Of a stretch of 64,000 nucleotides of DNA, positions 9,024 through 22,366 are shown one piece after another. Below the pieces are notes generated by a model, which was not told the origin of the DNA, made no database searches, and worked only from the letters and a program-made list of their open reading frames with translations. A program made the position numbers and the translations under genes. Every line of letters begins with the position of its first letter. Within the stretch, counting starts at the first letter, position 1. This DNA is from JAJYUU01 sp963822955 (GTDB taxonomy: Bacteria > Actinomycetota > Actinomycetes > Streptosporangiales > Streptosporangiaceae): contig CAWGJS010000001.1 in NCBI GenBank assembly GCA_963822955.1, positions 496,001-560,000 of the forward strand. The letters are read 5' to 3'.

Positions 9024-10791
9024 ATGAGCATGCCCGCGGCGCCCGCCCCGGCCATTCCCGAGGTGCTCGAAGACCCGATCCGGGACAAGGGAACGGCCTT
9101 TACCGATGCGGAACGGGATGCTCTGGGGCTTACTGGCCGCCTGCCGTCGGCCGTGCTGACGCTCGACCAGCAAGCACAGCGTGCGTACCAGCAGCTGCTT
9201 CGCCAGGGGGACGACCTGGCCAAGAACGTGTATATGGAGCAACTGCACGACCGCAACGAGGTGCTCTACTACCGGGTGCTCGCCGACCATCTGGCTGAGC
9301 TGCTGCCGGTGGTCTACGACCCGGTCATCGGCGACGCCATCGAGCGGTACTCGCACGAATACCGCCTGCCGCAGGGGCCTCTACCTGTCGATCGACAGGC
9401 CAGACGACATGGACAAGGCCTTTGCCGGCCTGGGGCTCGGGCCGCAGGACATCGACCTCATCGTCTGCAGCGACGCCGAGGAGATCCTGGGCATCGGCGA
9501 CTGGGGCGTGGCGGGCAGCATGATCTCCGTCGGCAAGCTGGCCGTCTACACCGCAGCGGCGGGCATCGACCCGCGCCGGGTGATCCCGGTCTCGCTGGAC
9601 GTCGGCACGAACAATGAGGCGCTGCTCAACGACCCGCTGTACCTGGGGAACCGGCACGCACGCGTCCGCGGTGCCGACTACGACGCGTTCATCCGGAAGT
9701 ACCTGCAGACCGCGTCGGCGCGCTTCCCGAACGCGCTGCTGCACTTCGAGGACTTCGGCGCCGAAAACGCCCGCCGGATCCTGGTCAAATACCGGGACCA
9801 GTACCGGATCTTCAACGACGACATGCAGGGCACCGGCGTGATCACCATGGCCGGGCTGTACAGCGCGCTGAAGGTCACCGGCACACCGTGGCGAGACCAG
9901 CGAGTCGTCGTCTTCGGCGGTGGCACGGCGGGCATCGGCATCGCCGACCAGATTCACGACCAGATGGTCCGCGACGGGCTGGACCCGGCCCAGGCGACCA
10001 GGCAGATCTGGATCGTCGACCTGCCCGGCCTGCTCACCGACGACATGCTCGACGGCGTGCTCGACTATCAGCGCCCCTATGTCCGCCCTGCAGCCGAGGC
10101 CGCAGGCTGGGAGAAGTCCCCGGTGACGATAGACCCGGCGGCGGCGGTGCGCTGGCCGGAAATGGCGGCCCTTCAGCAGGCGCGCTCGGAATCAGGCGTC
10201 ATCGGCCTGCGGACGGTGATCGAGAAGGTTCAGCCGACAATCCTGATCGGCACCTCGACAGCGCACGGCGCGTTCACCCAGGATGTCGTTGAGGCCATGA
10301 GCGCCGGCGTCAGCCTGCCGGTCATCTTCCCGCTGTCCAATCCGACGTCCAAGATCGAGGCCATCCCCGCCGACATCATCACCTGGTCGAAGGGCAGCGC
10401 GCTGATCGCAACTGGCCTGCCGATCGGGCCGTTCGGCTACGACGGCGTGACCTACTCCTTCGGGCAGGCCAACAACGCCCTGGTCTATCCGGGGCTGGGT
10501 CTCGGCACGATCGTCTGCGGCGCATCCAAGGTCACCAACGGGATGCTGCGCGCAGCGGCCGAGGCGGTGGCGGGCCAGGTCGATGTCAGCCAGCCCGGCG
10601 CCGCGCTGCTGCCGGCGGTTGAGAACCTGCGGGCCTCCTCGGCGACCTCAGCCATCGCGGTCGTGAAGGCCGCGACCGCGGACGGGGTCGCCGGCAAGAA
10701 GAAAATCGATAACCCAGTGCAAGCCGTGCAGGACGCGATGTGGCAGCCCGCCTATCCGGACGGTGCCGCTGGAGATGGCGCCGTGTCGTGA
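9024..10791 (+). CDS. NAD-dependent malic enzyme (one-base frameshift)
   Basis: Large-type (about 589 residues) malic enzyme converting malate to pyruvate and CO2. It has the family's NVYMEQLHDRNEVLYYRV N-terminal block, CSDAEEILGIGDWG, the metal-binding FEDFGAENA, the GGGTAGIGIAD dinucleotide fold and the LSNPTSKIEA block. The frame breaks in the GGGG run at 9374-9377: the protein reads EYRLPQ in one frame and GLYLSIDRPDD in the next, and reducing four G to three makes it continuous. The start ATG 9024 has a GGGGGA Shine-Dalgarno. It ends 7 bp before the convergent topoisomerase B gene. The coenzyme assignment is from family resemblance. Confidence 0.9.
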
Positions 10792-10797
10792 GCCCCG

Positions 10798-13035
<2,238 letters not shown>

Positions 13036-13404
13036 GACGGCTCCCTGGGCAGGACTGATGTAGCGGGGCCCACGCTGGCCCTAGCGCGCCGGGCGAGGCC
13101 CTGAGGGCAGACTAGCCGCCCTCCGGTGTAGCTCCGCGCCACCACGCCGCGCGACATATATTCCTTTACTGCTCAAAGCACCTATACCGGGCTATAACTT
13201 CAAGCGTCCGCCGGGGGATGGCCAACCCGATGTTCGCCCTTGGCATACTCATGGGCCACAGGGGATGACAAACGACCGGCGTCAGTGTTGTGATGCGTAG
13301 GAGATCACAGGTTGGACGGACTGTCGGCAGCGTTGCCGCCAGGACCCGGGTTCCCCCGGCACCGGAGTAATACCGGCACCGTCCTCGAGGCGAGGAGGCG
13401 ACTT
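13036..13404. promoter_or_regulatory. Divergent promoter region of parE and DUF7455 gene
   Basis: About 370 bp with no credible gene. The block around 13155-13200 is markedly AT-rich for this genome (catatattcctttactg, gctataactt) and probably holds promoters for one or both divergent genes. The GAGGAGG at 13392-13398 is the ribosome binding site that fixes the ATG at 13405. No operator was recognised. Confidence 0.45.
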
Positions 13405-13626
13405 ATGACCGGAGCAATTGCCCCAACGAGGCCGCTGAGCGCCCTTGACTTGTGTGATCGTTGCGGGGCGCCCGCGTACGTACGCGTACTGCTCCCCGGT
13501 TCGGGCGAGCTGCTGTTCTGTGCTCACCACAACCGTAAGCACGCCGATGCTCTGGCCAAGATCGCAGTTGAGATCCAGGACGAGACCGGCAGGCTGACGA
13601 CCAAGCCAGGCGACGCGGCTTCCTGA
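13405..13626 (+). CDS. DUF7455 small zinc-binding protein
   Basis: A 73-residue protein with the pattern LCDRCGAPAYVRVLLPGSG then LLFCAHHNRKH, that is CxxC...C-x-HH, a compact zinc site. Such proteins lie next to the principal sigma-factor gene in many actinobacteria and are annotated DUF7455. The start at 13405 is set by the GAGGAGG six bases upstream; a longer in-frame extension lacks protein character. The gene ends 15 bp before a strong terminator. No biochemical function is established. Position beside sigA and the topoisomerase genes suggests a housekeeping role, which is inference. Confidence 0.85.
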   Translation: MTGAIAPTRPLSALDLCDRCGAPAYVRVLLPGSGELLFCAHHNRKHADALAKIAVEIQDETGRLTTKPGDAAS

Positions 13627-13640
13627 CCTCCACGCGCTAA

Positions 13641-13678
13641 TCGGCCCCTGACCTTCCGGTCAGGGGCCGAGCTCTTTT
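13641..13678 (+). terminator. Rho-independent terminator
   Basis: A perfect inverted repeat: a 13-bp arm (13641-13653, TCGGCCCCTGACC) with loop TTCC and its complement at 13658-13670, followed by AGCTCTTTT. The T run is on the plus strand after the DUF7455 gene. The hairpin also lies downstream of the convergent sigma-factor gene and may act both ways. Confidence 0.9.
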
Positions 13679-13704
13679 CTGAGCGGACTCGCGAACGGAG
13701 TGCC

Positions 13705-15401
13705 CTAGTCCAGGTAGTCCCGCAGCACCTGCGACCTGGACGGGTGGCGCAGCTTAGACATCGTCTTGGACTCGATCTGGCGGATCCGCTCCCTGGTCAC
13801 GCCGTAGACCTTGCCGATCTCGTCGAGCGTCTTGGGCTGGCCGTCGGTCAGGCCGAAGCGCATGGACACCACGCCAGCCTCGCGCTCGGACAGCGTGTCC
13901 AGTACCGAGTGCAACTGCTCCTGCAGCAGCGTGAAGCTCACGGCCTCGCCAGGCTGGATGGCCTCGGAGTCCTCGATCAGGTCGCCGAACTCGCTGTCAC
14001 CGTCCTCGCCGAGGGGCGTGTGCAGGGAGATCGGCTCGCGGCCGTACTTCTGCACCTCGATGACCTTCTCCGGAGTCATGTCCAGCTCGGCTGCCAGCTC
14101 CTCCGGCGTGGGCTCGCGGCCCAGGTCCTGCAGCATCTGCCGCTGGACCCGGGCGAGCTTGTTGATCACCTCGACCATGTGCACCGGGATCCGGATGGTC
14201 CTGGCCTGGTCGGCCATGGCCCTGGTGATGGCCTGCCGGATCCACCAGGTCGCATATGTGGAGAACTTGTAGCCCTTGGTGTAGTCGAACTTCTCCACCG
14301 CCCGGATCAGGCCCAGATTCCCCTCCTGGATCAGATCCAGGAACAGCATGCCGCGGCCGGTGTAGCGCTTGGCCAGCGAGACTACGAGCCGGAGGTTGGC
14401 CTCGAGCAGGTGATTCTTCGCCCGGCGGCCATCGTCGGCGATCCACTCCAGATCCAGCCGGGTCTCGGGCCGGAGCGAGCCGCTGCTCTCGGCGAGCTTC
14501 TCCTCGGCGAACAGCCCGGCCTCGATCCGCTTGGCCAGTTCCACTTCCTGCTCGGCATTGAGCAGCGGAACCTTGCCGATCTGCTTGAGATAGTCCTTGA
14601 CCGGGTCGGACGTCGCGCCGGCGACCGCCACCTGGGCGGCCGGGAGGTCCTCGTCATCATCGCCGTAGACGAACGCCTCGTCCTCGGCCTCCTCGGCCGT
14701 CGCGGCGGCGCCGGTTCTGAGCGGCCGTCGCGCTGACGGCGAGCCAGTGCCTCCGGGTCGTCGGCGACGTCGGCGCCGCCGGGCCGGGCTCGGCCGGCGC
14801 TCGCGGCCTCGGCGTCCGCCTCGTCGCCGTCGAGGATCTCGAGCTCCTCTAGCTCGGCATCGACGTCGAGGAACGCTACGTCGGCAAGATCGGGATCTCC
14901 GTCGATGTCCGCCACATCCGCGAGGTCAGGATCGGCGTCCAGGGCGCCGTCCTCGGCCAGGTCGGGATCGGTGTCCAGGGCGGCTTCCGTCGCCAGCTCG
15001 GCGTCCGCCGTCACGTCCATGCTCCCGTCGTCACGATGTTCTCCCCTGCCCGGCAGCTCACTCGCGGCCTTCTTTCCCTGCCTGCCCTTGGCGCCAGCCG
15101 AGCCTGACCGGCCACGGCCATTGCCTGCTGACACCTGTACATCCGCGCTAGTGCCGTTGACGTTGCCTGCCGGGGCGGATCTGGCCGCGGGCTTGCGGCC
15201 ACGACTGCCCGCCGGCTGCCGGGCGGCCGGGACGCCGTCAGCGGCGCCGTCCTCCGGCACCAGGGATACTGGCTGGTCTGCTGTCTGCGCCTTGCCGTCG
15301 GCAGAACCGCCACGGGCCTGCTGCGGAACACGTGCGCCATGCGCCGACGGCCGAGACTGCCGCCGCGCCGCCGAGCCTGCAGCGCTAGCCACCGCGGTCA
15401 C
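13705..15401 (-). CDS. sigA: Principal RNA polymerase sigma factor (frameshifted)
   Basis: The vegetative sigma-70 factor (HrdB/SigA type). Region 1.2 begins VKDYLKQIGKVPLLNAEQE and region 2 contains LDLIQEGNLGLIRAVEKFDY with the -10-melting KFSTYATWWIRQAITRA. Region 4 ends TRERIRQIESKTMSKLRHP, a -35-reading helix-turn-helix. The upstream 230 residues are an acidic, Asp/Ala-rich extension typical of actinobacterial principal sigma factors. The N-terminal part and the conserved part are in different frames, joining between about 14700 and 14760; one missing base (or two extra) would connect them to the family's DEAFVYGDDDED linker. The start is GTG 15401, or GTG 15392, which has better spacing from GGGAAGG. 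A break in an essential gene is most likely a sequence error. Confidence 0.9.
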
Positions 15402-15779
15402 CCCTTCCCTAGCTGGATGGCGGCACGCCGTGCCGCGCCCAGCACCCGGCTGTTCGAACTAGCAGGCGACACTGCCACCTCTCCGGCATACCTATCGGTG
15501 AGCATCGGACCTTACCGCGAGAATCCCGCTCCCCGGACCATGCCAGAAGCTGGGATGCTCTGGCAGGAAAGCCGGTCCTGCCCGAGGTTCTCTCCCGCCC
15601 ACCACATTAGGCGCACTGCCGGGTAGGTCGTACCGCTACGGGCCAGCTCCCTTGCTGACCGGCCCGGGCTGGCAGCGGCCCAGCTGAGAGCACAACCTCG
15701 GGAATGGTACCCGCATTCCTCATGCCCTCCCCTTCCTCACTGAACCGGCTCGCCTCCGGCTGGCCCGCGCTCGCCGCGG
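15402..15779. other. Intergenic region upstream of sigA
   Basis: About 380 bp between the sigma-factor start and the end of the phosphatase gene, both on the minus strand. Short plus-strand frames here have no family resemblance. It should contain the sigA promoter(s), but no clear -35/-10 pair stands out and no repeat was recognised. Confidence 0.4.
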
Positions 15780-17908
15780 TCACTCAGCGGGAACGTGCAG
15801 CACGAGCACGGTGACGTCGTCATCCTGCTCGTACCCAGTCAGCATCCGGTCCACGAGGTAGTTCAGCAGCTGGGCCGGATCCTCGGCCACCGACGGCGGC
15901 GCCTGAGCCGCCACCGACACCAGCTCGTCCAGGCCAGCGTCCAGGCCGCGCTTACGGTTCTCGACAAGTCCATCGGAGTACAGCACCGCAGTGTTGCCAG
16001 GCGGCAGCCGGAAGGCGTACTGCTGGCGCGGGCTTGCCCAGCCCAGCGGCGTACCGGCCTCGGCAGCTTCCAGCCGCGGCGGGCCGTCCTGTGACAGCAG
16101 CAGCGGCGGCAGGTGACCTGCGTTCCCGGCCACGCCGTCGCCGGTCAGCGGGTCCACGACCAGGTAGGCGACCGTGGTGACCTGCTCGGCGAGCTCCGTT
16201 GCGAGGAACAGGCGGTCAAGGCCGGACAGCACGGCCGCGGGCCGCGGGTCGGTCAGCGCCAGCGCCCGCAGCGCGTTCCGGACCCGGCCCATCCCGGCGG
16301 CTGCGGTCAGCCCCTTGCCCATGACGTCGCCCGTGGCGACCGCCAGCCGCCCGTCTGGCAGCCGGAACGCGTCGTACCAGTCGCCGCCGATCTCCATGTT
16401 CCTGGTGACCGGCATGCACCTGGCTTCCAGGATGATGCCGGGAACAGTCGGCAGCGTGTCCGGCAGCAGGCTCCGCTGCAGCGTCTCGGCGGTGGTGTGC
16501 TCGCGCTCGTAGAGGGTGGCCCGTTCCAGCGCCAGCGCGCACTGGCCCGCCAGTGCCTCGAGGAAGACCCGCTCTTCCTCGGTGATCTGGCGCGGCCGGG
16601 TGAAGGAGAAGCGCAGCGCGCCGAGCGAGGCGCCGGAGGACAGCAGCGGCATGCCGACCCAGGCCTTCTCGTCAGCTGTGCTCAAGGAACAGGCTGACGT
16701 CCACGCCCTCGGCGTCGAAGTACCGGCGCAGCGCTTCCGGGCTCTCCAGCAGAACCGGCCGGCGCGAGGTGATCGCATACGTCATGACGCTGGCAACCGA
16801 GAGCGGGATGTCACCGCCGGGAGCACCGGGGCTGTCCGGGAGGCCGCCCGGGTTGATGGTGCGCAGCCGCAGCCGCTCGGTGTCCAGGATCGCGACAGCG
16901 GACCGCTCCGCCCCGATTGCGGAGCGGCCGACCTCGGTGATGACCTGGACGACCTGCTCGACCGTCAGCGCCTCGGCCAGCATCGAGGTCGCCTGCTGGA
17001 GCCGGGCGGTACGCAGCGCCGCAGCCGACAGCTGCTCGGTCAGCCGGCCGCGCATCTCCTCGGCCTCGCGCTGCGCGGTGACGTCCGTGCTGGCGCCCAT
17101 CCACTCGATGATCGTGCCGTCCCGCTCGATCGGCACGGCGCGCACGTCGTAGTGCCGGTACGAGCCTGTCCGGCTGCGAACCCGGTAGCGGCTGTCGAAG
17201 ACCTTGCCCGACCGGACGCACTCGCGCCAGGCGGCCTCAACCCGCTCCCGGTCGTCGCTGTGGATCGCCTCCAGCCAGCCGTTGCTCAGGTACTCCTCGG
17301 CGCTCTGCCCGGTGATCCAGCGCCACTCGGGTGAGTCCTCGGCGATCTCGCCGTCCGGCGCTGGTCACCCAGACCACCTGCGCGCCCGCCTGCACCAGCG
17401 AGCGGTAGCGCTCCTCGCTGCGCCGCAGCGCCTCGGCCGCCAGGTGCTGCTGCGTCACGTCGACGGCGATCGTGGCGACGCCGCTGACCTCCCCGTCCCT
17501 GGACGGGAACCAGGAAAATGACCAGTGGTGCGCCTCGGCTGCGGCCGCGCCGATCGCCGTCGGCGGCGCGGCGAGATCGCATGCTCAGTCTGCGGCACCG
17601 GGCGGTCACCTGCCGCTACGCGGCGCGATCGCGGCGTTGGCGGCCGCGGCCAGATCCGGCGGCCAGACCTGCACTGGGTCCGGCCAGCCAGCTCGGCGTC
17701 GCCGCCGCCGAGCAGCGACGCCATCGCCTGTTCATGCGCGGCCAACGGGCCCATCGGGCCCGATGAAGGCGAAAGCCACGGGCGCCTCGTGCAGCAGCGA
17801 GGCCAGCAGCGCCGAGTCGGAGACGTCCAGGCCGGGCAGCCGCGGACGGGGAACGGACATGCCGGTGCTCACTGCGGGCACCTCGCTCCCGGCCGTACCG
17901 CGCGCCAT
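15780..17908 (-). CDS. PAS-PAS-GAF-SpoIIE (PP2C) phosphatase, frameshifted
   Basis: A multidomain sensor Ser/Thr phosphatase of about 700 residues. In order: a first PAS-like segment (LLASLLHEAPVAFAFIGPDG), a second PAS domain with a PAC tail (WSFSWFPSRDGEVSG, then ERYRSLVQAGAQVVWV and WRWITGQSAEEYL, and IEWMGASTDVTAQ), a GAF domain (RLQQATSMLAEALT to ADEKAWVGMPLL), then a SpoIIE/PP2C domain. Its metal sites are GGDWYD, GDVMGKG, YSDGL and YEQDDDVTVLVL. Such proteins typically dephosphorylate anti-anti-sigma factors. The start ATG 17908 has AAGGAG 8 bases upstream. At least three breaks (about 16680, 17355, 17740) each vanish if one base is removed. The downstream half, 15780-16680, is intact. 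Confidence 0.82.
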
Positions 17909-18191
17909 CGAACGGCTCCTTCCTGCTCAGTGCGGACACAAGAAGGCTAGCGGCAACAACGAGTGCAAGCAGGACGGCAGCCGACAACTCGGGGGCCGTA
18001 TAGCAGCCACTATCCTGCGTGCCGGCATCCGCGGCATAGGGACGCGGTCGCCGGCGCCCGGCAGGCACGCCGAGAACGCCGAGATGCGCAGCGGACGTCC
18101 GGCACGGGTGGCTGATAACTCGCCGGCAGAAATCAGTGGACGCAGGGGGCGGCAGCTGCCTGAACCATCGAGCTAGGCAGTGCTTTCGGAA

Positions 18192-19257
18192 TCACGCTGA
18201 CCGGCCGCGTCCGAACGCGATCGGCCGCAGCGGGAAATGGCAGGCCGACAAGCTGGCCGCCGGCCGAGTGTGGCCCGCAGTGGCGGCTCCTGCTCGGCGC
18301 AGATGTCGCGGCGCGGCAGCGCACCTGGTCCGGAACCGGCAGCCAGACGGGCGGCTCTGCCGGCGGCGAGGCCGCCGGCGGCGGCGCCTGGCCCCGGGCC
18401 TGCCCCGCGCCGGACCGGGCGGCGGCTGACGGCCGGTCACGACGGGGACCGCGGCGATCAGGCCGGCCGTGTACGGGTGAGCGGGCGCCGTGCAGACGTC
18501 CTCGGCAGGGCCGACCTCGACCAGCTTGCCGAAGTACATCACGCCGATGGTGTCCGCCATGTACCTGATGACCGACAGATCGTGGGAGATGAACAGGTAG
18601 CTCAGGCCGTACTGGCGCTGCAGCTTGCGCATCAGGTTGAGTATCTGCGCCTGCACGGACACGTCCAGGGCCGACACCGGCTCGTCCGCGACGATCAGGG
18701 CCGGGCGCTGGATCAGGGCCCTGGCCAGCGCGAGCCGCTGGCGCTGGCCGCCGGAGAACTCCCGCGGATAACGGCTGGCGGCGTCGGCCGGGCAGCCCCA
18801 CCTCGTCCAGGATCCTGAGCACCTGCCGCCGGCGGCCGCGCGCGGCGTACCGTCTTCTGGATGCCAGCGGCTCGCCGCAGGATCGACTGACGCGCATCCG
18901 CGGGTCTAGCGAGGCGAACGCGTCCTGGAACATCAGCTGGATGCCGGGCTGCTGCGGCGCACGCTGCCGCGCCGACAGCGCGGCCAGGTCGGCGCCGTTG
19001 AAAACGATGGAGCCGGCCGTCGGGCCGCTTCCAGCCCGACCAGCAGCCTGGCGATGCTGGTCTTGCCGCATGCCCGACTCCCCGACCAGGCCGAACGTCT
19101 GGCCCGGCGGCCAGCTCGAAGCTCACCCCGGCAACCGCGCTCACGGCGCCGGCGCGGCCGCCTCAGCACGCCCTGGCGTGACGCTGGTAGTCCTTGACCA
19201 GCCCGGAGACCCGCAGGAGCGGCTCGCCGTGCCGCCTGCCGCCGGTGCCAGCGTCCA
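18192..19257 (-). CDS. Peptide ABC transporter ATP-binding protein (OppF/DppF type), frameshifted
   Basis: The second nucleotide-binding subunit of a peptide/nickel-type importer. Readable blocks, in order but in changing frames, are: PLLRVSGLVKDYQRHA at the start, GESGCGKTSIARLLVGLE (Walker A), LMFQDAFASLDPRMRV (Q-loop), SGGQRQRLALARALIQRP (signature), LIVADEPVSALDVSVQAQ (Walker B), YLFISHDLSVIRYMAD (switch His), and the OppF-family C-terminal extension HPYTAGLIAAVPVV. GTG 19257 is the likely start; the end, near 18192, depends on the unresolved frame. It is last in the five-gene cluster. Breaks occur several times per kilobase, without in-frame loss of the motifs. Confidence 0.8.
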
Positions 19258-19313
19258 CCTGGCGGCAGTACCGGATGCCTGGCGGGCGTCTGAGGCCGGC
19301 GGACATCCACGAG

Positions 19314-20385
19314 CTAACCCGCTGGCGCCGGCCGCTCGCCCGGCCGTCCGCGGCAGCCGCCGGGCCGGACCGGCCAGCCGCGCCGGGCGTACCACGCGGG
19401 AAGAAGCAGGCGTAGGCGTGGCCAGGGTGATCCCCGTCCAGCGCCGGCTCGTGGCTTTCGCACCAGTCCGTCGCGCGTAACGGCACCGCGGCGCGAAAGC
19501 TGCATCCAGGCGCCAGCACGGTCAGGTCCGGCGGACGGCCGGGGATGCTGTACAGCGACCGGCTGGCCGGGCCTGCCAGCTCCGGCAGCGCGTCGAACAG
19601 CGCCTCGGTATACGGATGCCGCGGCCCGGCGAAGAGCGCGCTGGTCGTCGTCTGCTCGATGATCCGGCCGCCGTACATCACCGCCACCCGCTCGGCCCGG
19701 CCGCGCGATGACGCCAAGGTCGTGGGTCACCAGGATGACGGCCATGCCGAGCTGGCTGCGCAGGTCGTCGATCAGCTCGAGGATCTCGCGCTGGATGGTC
19801 ACGTCGAGTGCGGTGGTCGGCTCGTCCGCGATCAGCAGGCGCGGCTCGCAGGCGAGCGCGGCAGCGATCATCGCGCGCTGACGCATCCCGCCGGACAGCT
19901 GATGCGGGTACTGGCCGGCCACGCGCTCCGGCTCCGGCATGCGGACCAGCCCAGCATCTCCGACCGCGCGGCGCGGCCGCCTGCGCGCCGATCGGCCCCC
20001 TTGTGCACCACGACGGACTCGGCGATCTGCCGGCCGATCGTCATGGTCGGGTCCAGGCAGCTCGACGGGTCCTGGAAGACCATCCCGACGTCGTTGCCCC
20101 GGACCGTCCTGCATGTCCCGCTCGGACAGCCCGGTGAGCTCGGTTCCGGCCAGCACGATCGATCCCGCCGGTGATGGCGCCGCCCGGCGGCAGCAGCCGC
20201 ATCACCGACCGCGCCGTCATCGTCTTGCCGCAGCCGGACTCACCCACCAGGCCAAGGCACTCGCCGGCGGCGACCGTAAGGCTGACGCCGTCGACGGCAT
20301 GCACCGTAGCGCGTTGCGGCCGGATCTCGGTATGCAGGTCGGTGATCTCGAGCACGGGCCTGGGCGCTCGCGGCTCACGGTGCAC
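19314..20385 (-). CDS. Peptide ABC transporter ATP-binding protein (OppD/DppD type), frameshifted
   Basis: The first nucleotide-binding subunit of the importer. It starts at GTG 20385 (PRPVLEITDLHTEI) and shows Walker A GESGCGKTMTARSVMRLLP, Q-loop VFQDPSSCLDPTMTIG, signature LSGGMRQRAMIAAAL, Walker B LLIADEPTTALDVTIQ and switch ILVTHDLGVIA. The C-terminal oligopeptide-transporter extension follows (HPYTEALFDALPEL to CESHEPALDG). The GTG overlaps the proposed end of the upstream permease gene by 11 bp. Breaks near 20160, 19990 and 19710 are all consistent with single extra bases. Function is by family; the substrate is unknown. Confidence 0.8.
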
Positions 20386-21415
20386 CGCGTCCTGGCAGGC
20401 CTGAGCACGTCAGCGGCCGAAGGTGGACCGGTGTCGTATCCCGCAGCGGTAAAGGCATCCCGCAGGCCATCGCCGAGCATCGTGAAGGCCGACGATCACG
20501 ACGATGATCGCGACGCCGGGCACGAGGATCTCCCACCAGTAGCCGTTGGAGATCGTCTGGGTCGCGGCGCTGATCATGTCGCCCCAGTCGACTGACGGGA
20601 ACTGCACGCCGAGGCCCAGCCAGCTCAGCGTGGCCAGCACCAGGATCGCGTTGGCGATCTGGAAGCTGACATTGACGACGATCGTGCCGATGGCGTTCGG
20701 GGCGATGTGCCGGACGATGACGCGCAGGCCGCGCGCCGCCCATGACCCTGCGCTGCCTGAACGTACTCGCGCACCCGCAGCGTCAGTGCCTCGGCCCGGA
20801 CCAGCCGGGCCGTGCTCAGCCAGGATGTGCCGGCGATCACCAGGACGAGCATCGCCGTGGACGGCCGGTAGATGGAGATCAGCAGCAGGAGCAAGACGAT
20901 GGCCGGGATCGCGATCGCGGCGTCCACGATGCGCATCATGACCGCGTCGGCCGCGCCGCCGAGGTACCCGGCGACCGCGCCCCACAGCCGAGCCGAGCAC
21001 GGCCGCCAGCATGCCGGCAGCCGCGCCGACCTCGAGCGAGATCTGTCCGCCCGTCATGAGCCTGCCGAGCTCGTCAGCGCCGTCGACGTCGGTGCCGAGC
21101 GGATGGCCGGCCCGCGGCGGCAGGTTGGCCTGCCGGAAAGAACACGTGCGTCTGGTCGGCGTGGTACACCAGCGGGCCGAGGAAGCAGAGGGCGGCCAGC
21201 CCGACGATGATCGCGCCGCCGGCGGTCGCGAGCGGATAGGCCCGGCAGGCTGGCCAGCGCCGGCGCGTCCGTCCGGCGAGCGCCGCCCGCTGGGCAGCCG
21301 GGCCTGGCGGCCGACGACACGGACCCGCATGGCGGCCCCGGCTGCCGCGTGCGGGCGCGCCCGGTCCCGGCTCGAGCGAGGACGCGTGATCGGGAGCGGC
21401 CTGGTTCGCCGTCAT
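20375..21415 (-). CDS. Peptide ABC transporter permease (OppC/DppC type), frameshifted
   Basis: The second membrane subunit. It begins at the ATG at 21415, which overlaps the stop of the preceding permease in an ATGA arrangement (MTANQAAPDHASS). Recognisable blocks are LATAGGAIIVGLAALCFLGPLVY (first membrane helix, split over frames), HPLGTDVDGADELGRLMTGGQ, MMRIVDAAIAIPAIVLLLLL, the EAA-loop-like LRVIVRHIAPNAIGTIVV, and LATLSWLGLGVQFPSVDWGD near the C-terminus. The end is uncertain (20375 or 20410) because the last frame is not settled. Frame breaks are frequent; the hydrophobic pattern is preserved. Confidence 0.78.
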
Positions 21416-22338
21416 GCCTGCGCGTGCCTGACCCGCGGGATCGAGGACCGCGTAGCCGATGTCGGCCAGCAGCGAGCCGAGCACGGCGGCGAACGCCGAT
21501 CACCAGCGTGAAGCCCAGCGTCACCGCGAAATCGTGGGTCTGCGCCGCCTGCCAGATCTGCCAGCCCATGCCCTGGATGTTGAACACGGCCTCGACGACC
21601 AGCGCCCCGCCGACGATCTGCGGGAAGCTGAGCCCGATCAGCGTCACGACCGGCACCAGCGAGTTCCGGAGCACGTGCGCGACTCAGCACCCGGCGCTGC
21701 CCGGCGCCACGCGCACGCGCCGCCTCCACGTACTCCTGCGCCAGGCTGTCCAGGGCCGACGACTCGCATATACCGGGCGAAGATCGCGACGGTGACCAGC
21801 GCGAGCGTCAGCACCGGCAGGGTCAGGTCCCGTACGTCGGTGATCACGCCGACGATGCCCGGCGCCTGCGGGCCCTCGAGCTCCGAAGACGTGCTCGTCG
21901 ACAGCGAGGAACAGGATCAGCAGCGAGCCGAGCACGAACGGCGGCATGCCGTAGAAGCACGAAGGTCACGCCGCGCAGCAGGTGGTCGACAGCCGAGTGC
22001 CGCGGCGGACCGCCTGGAGCAGGCCCGACCGGGATCGCGACCGACCAGCGCGATCAGCGTCGAGATCCCGGTCAGCACCAGGGTCCGCGGCAGGCTCGCG
22101 GCGAGCAGCGAGGCGACGCTCTCGTTGAGCCGGCGTCGAGTAGCCGAGGTCGCCGTGCAGGACCCGGCCGAGCCAGCTCAAGGTACTGGAGCAGGAACTG
22201 CTGATGGGCCGATCCGCTGCCGAGCGCGCCGACAGCCGCGCCGCCGGGCGCCAGCCGGATCAGCCCGAACACGATGAGCGTCACCAGCAGGACGACCGCG
22301 ATGGCCTGCAGCACCCGGCGGGCCAGGTACGCCGTCAC
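21412..22338 (-). CDS. Peptide ABC transporter permease (OppB/DppB type), frameshifted
   Basis: The first membrane subunit. It starts MTAYLARRVLQAIAVVLLVT (GTG or ATG near 22338), the standard DppB opening, then LIVFGLIRLAPG. HGDLGYS, the EAA-region LRNSLVPVVTLIGLSFPQIV, VVEAVFNIQGMGWQIWQAA and the terminal LADIGYAVLDPRVR are all present. Three breaks were resolved on the coding strand: an extra T in 'cttgagctgg' (YLSWLGRV restored), an extra C in 'acgccggctc' (STRLNESVA restored) and an extra C in 'gatcccgcgggtc' (DPRVRHAQA and its stop restored). The gene follows the binding protein by about 28 bp. Confidence 0.8.
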
Positions 22339-22366
22339 GAAGTCTGGCCCGCCTGGCCTGGCCGGT

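Noticed and set aside
13744..14736. 330-codon open frame on the plus strand across the sigma-factor gene
   Set aside because: It is the antisense shadow of conserved sigma-70 regions, Leu/Arg-rich without any family resemblance.
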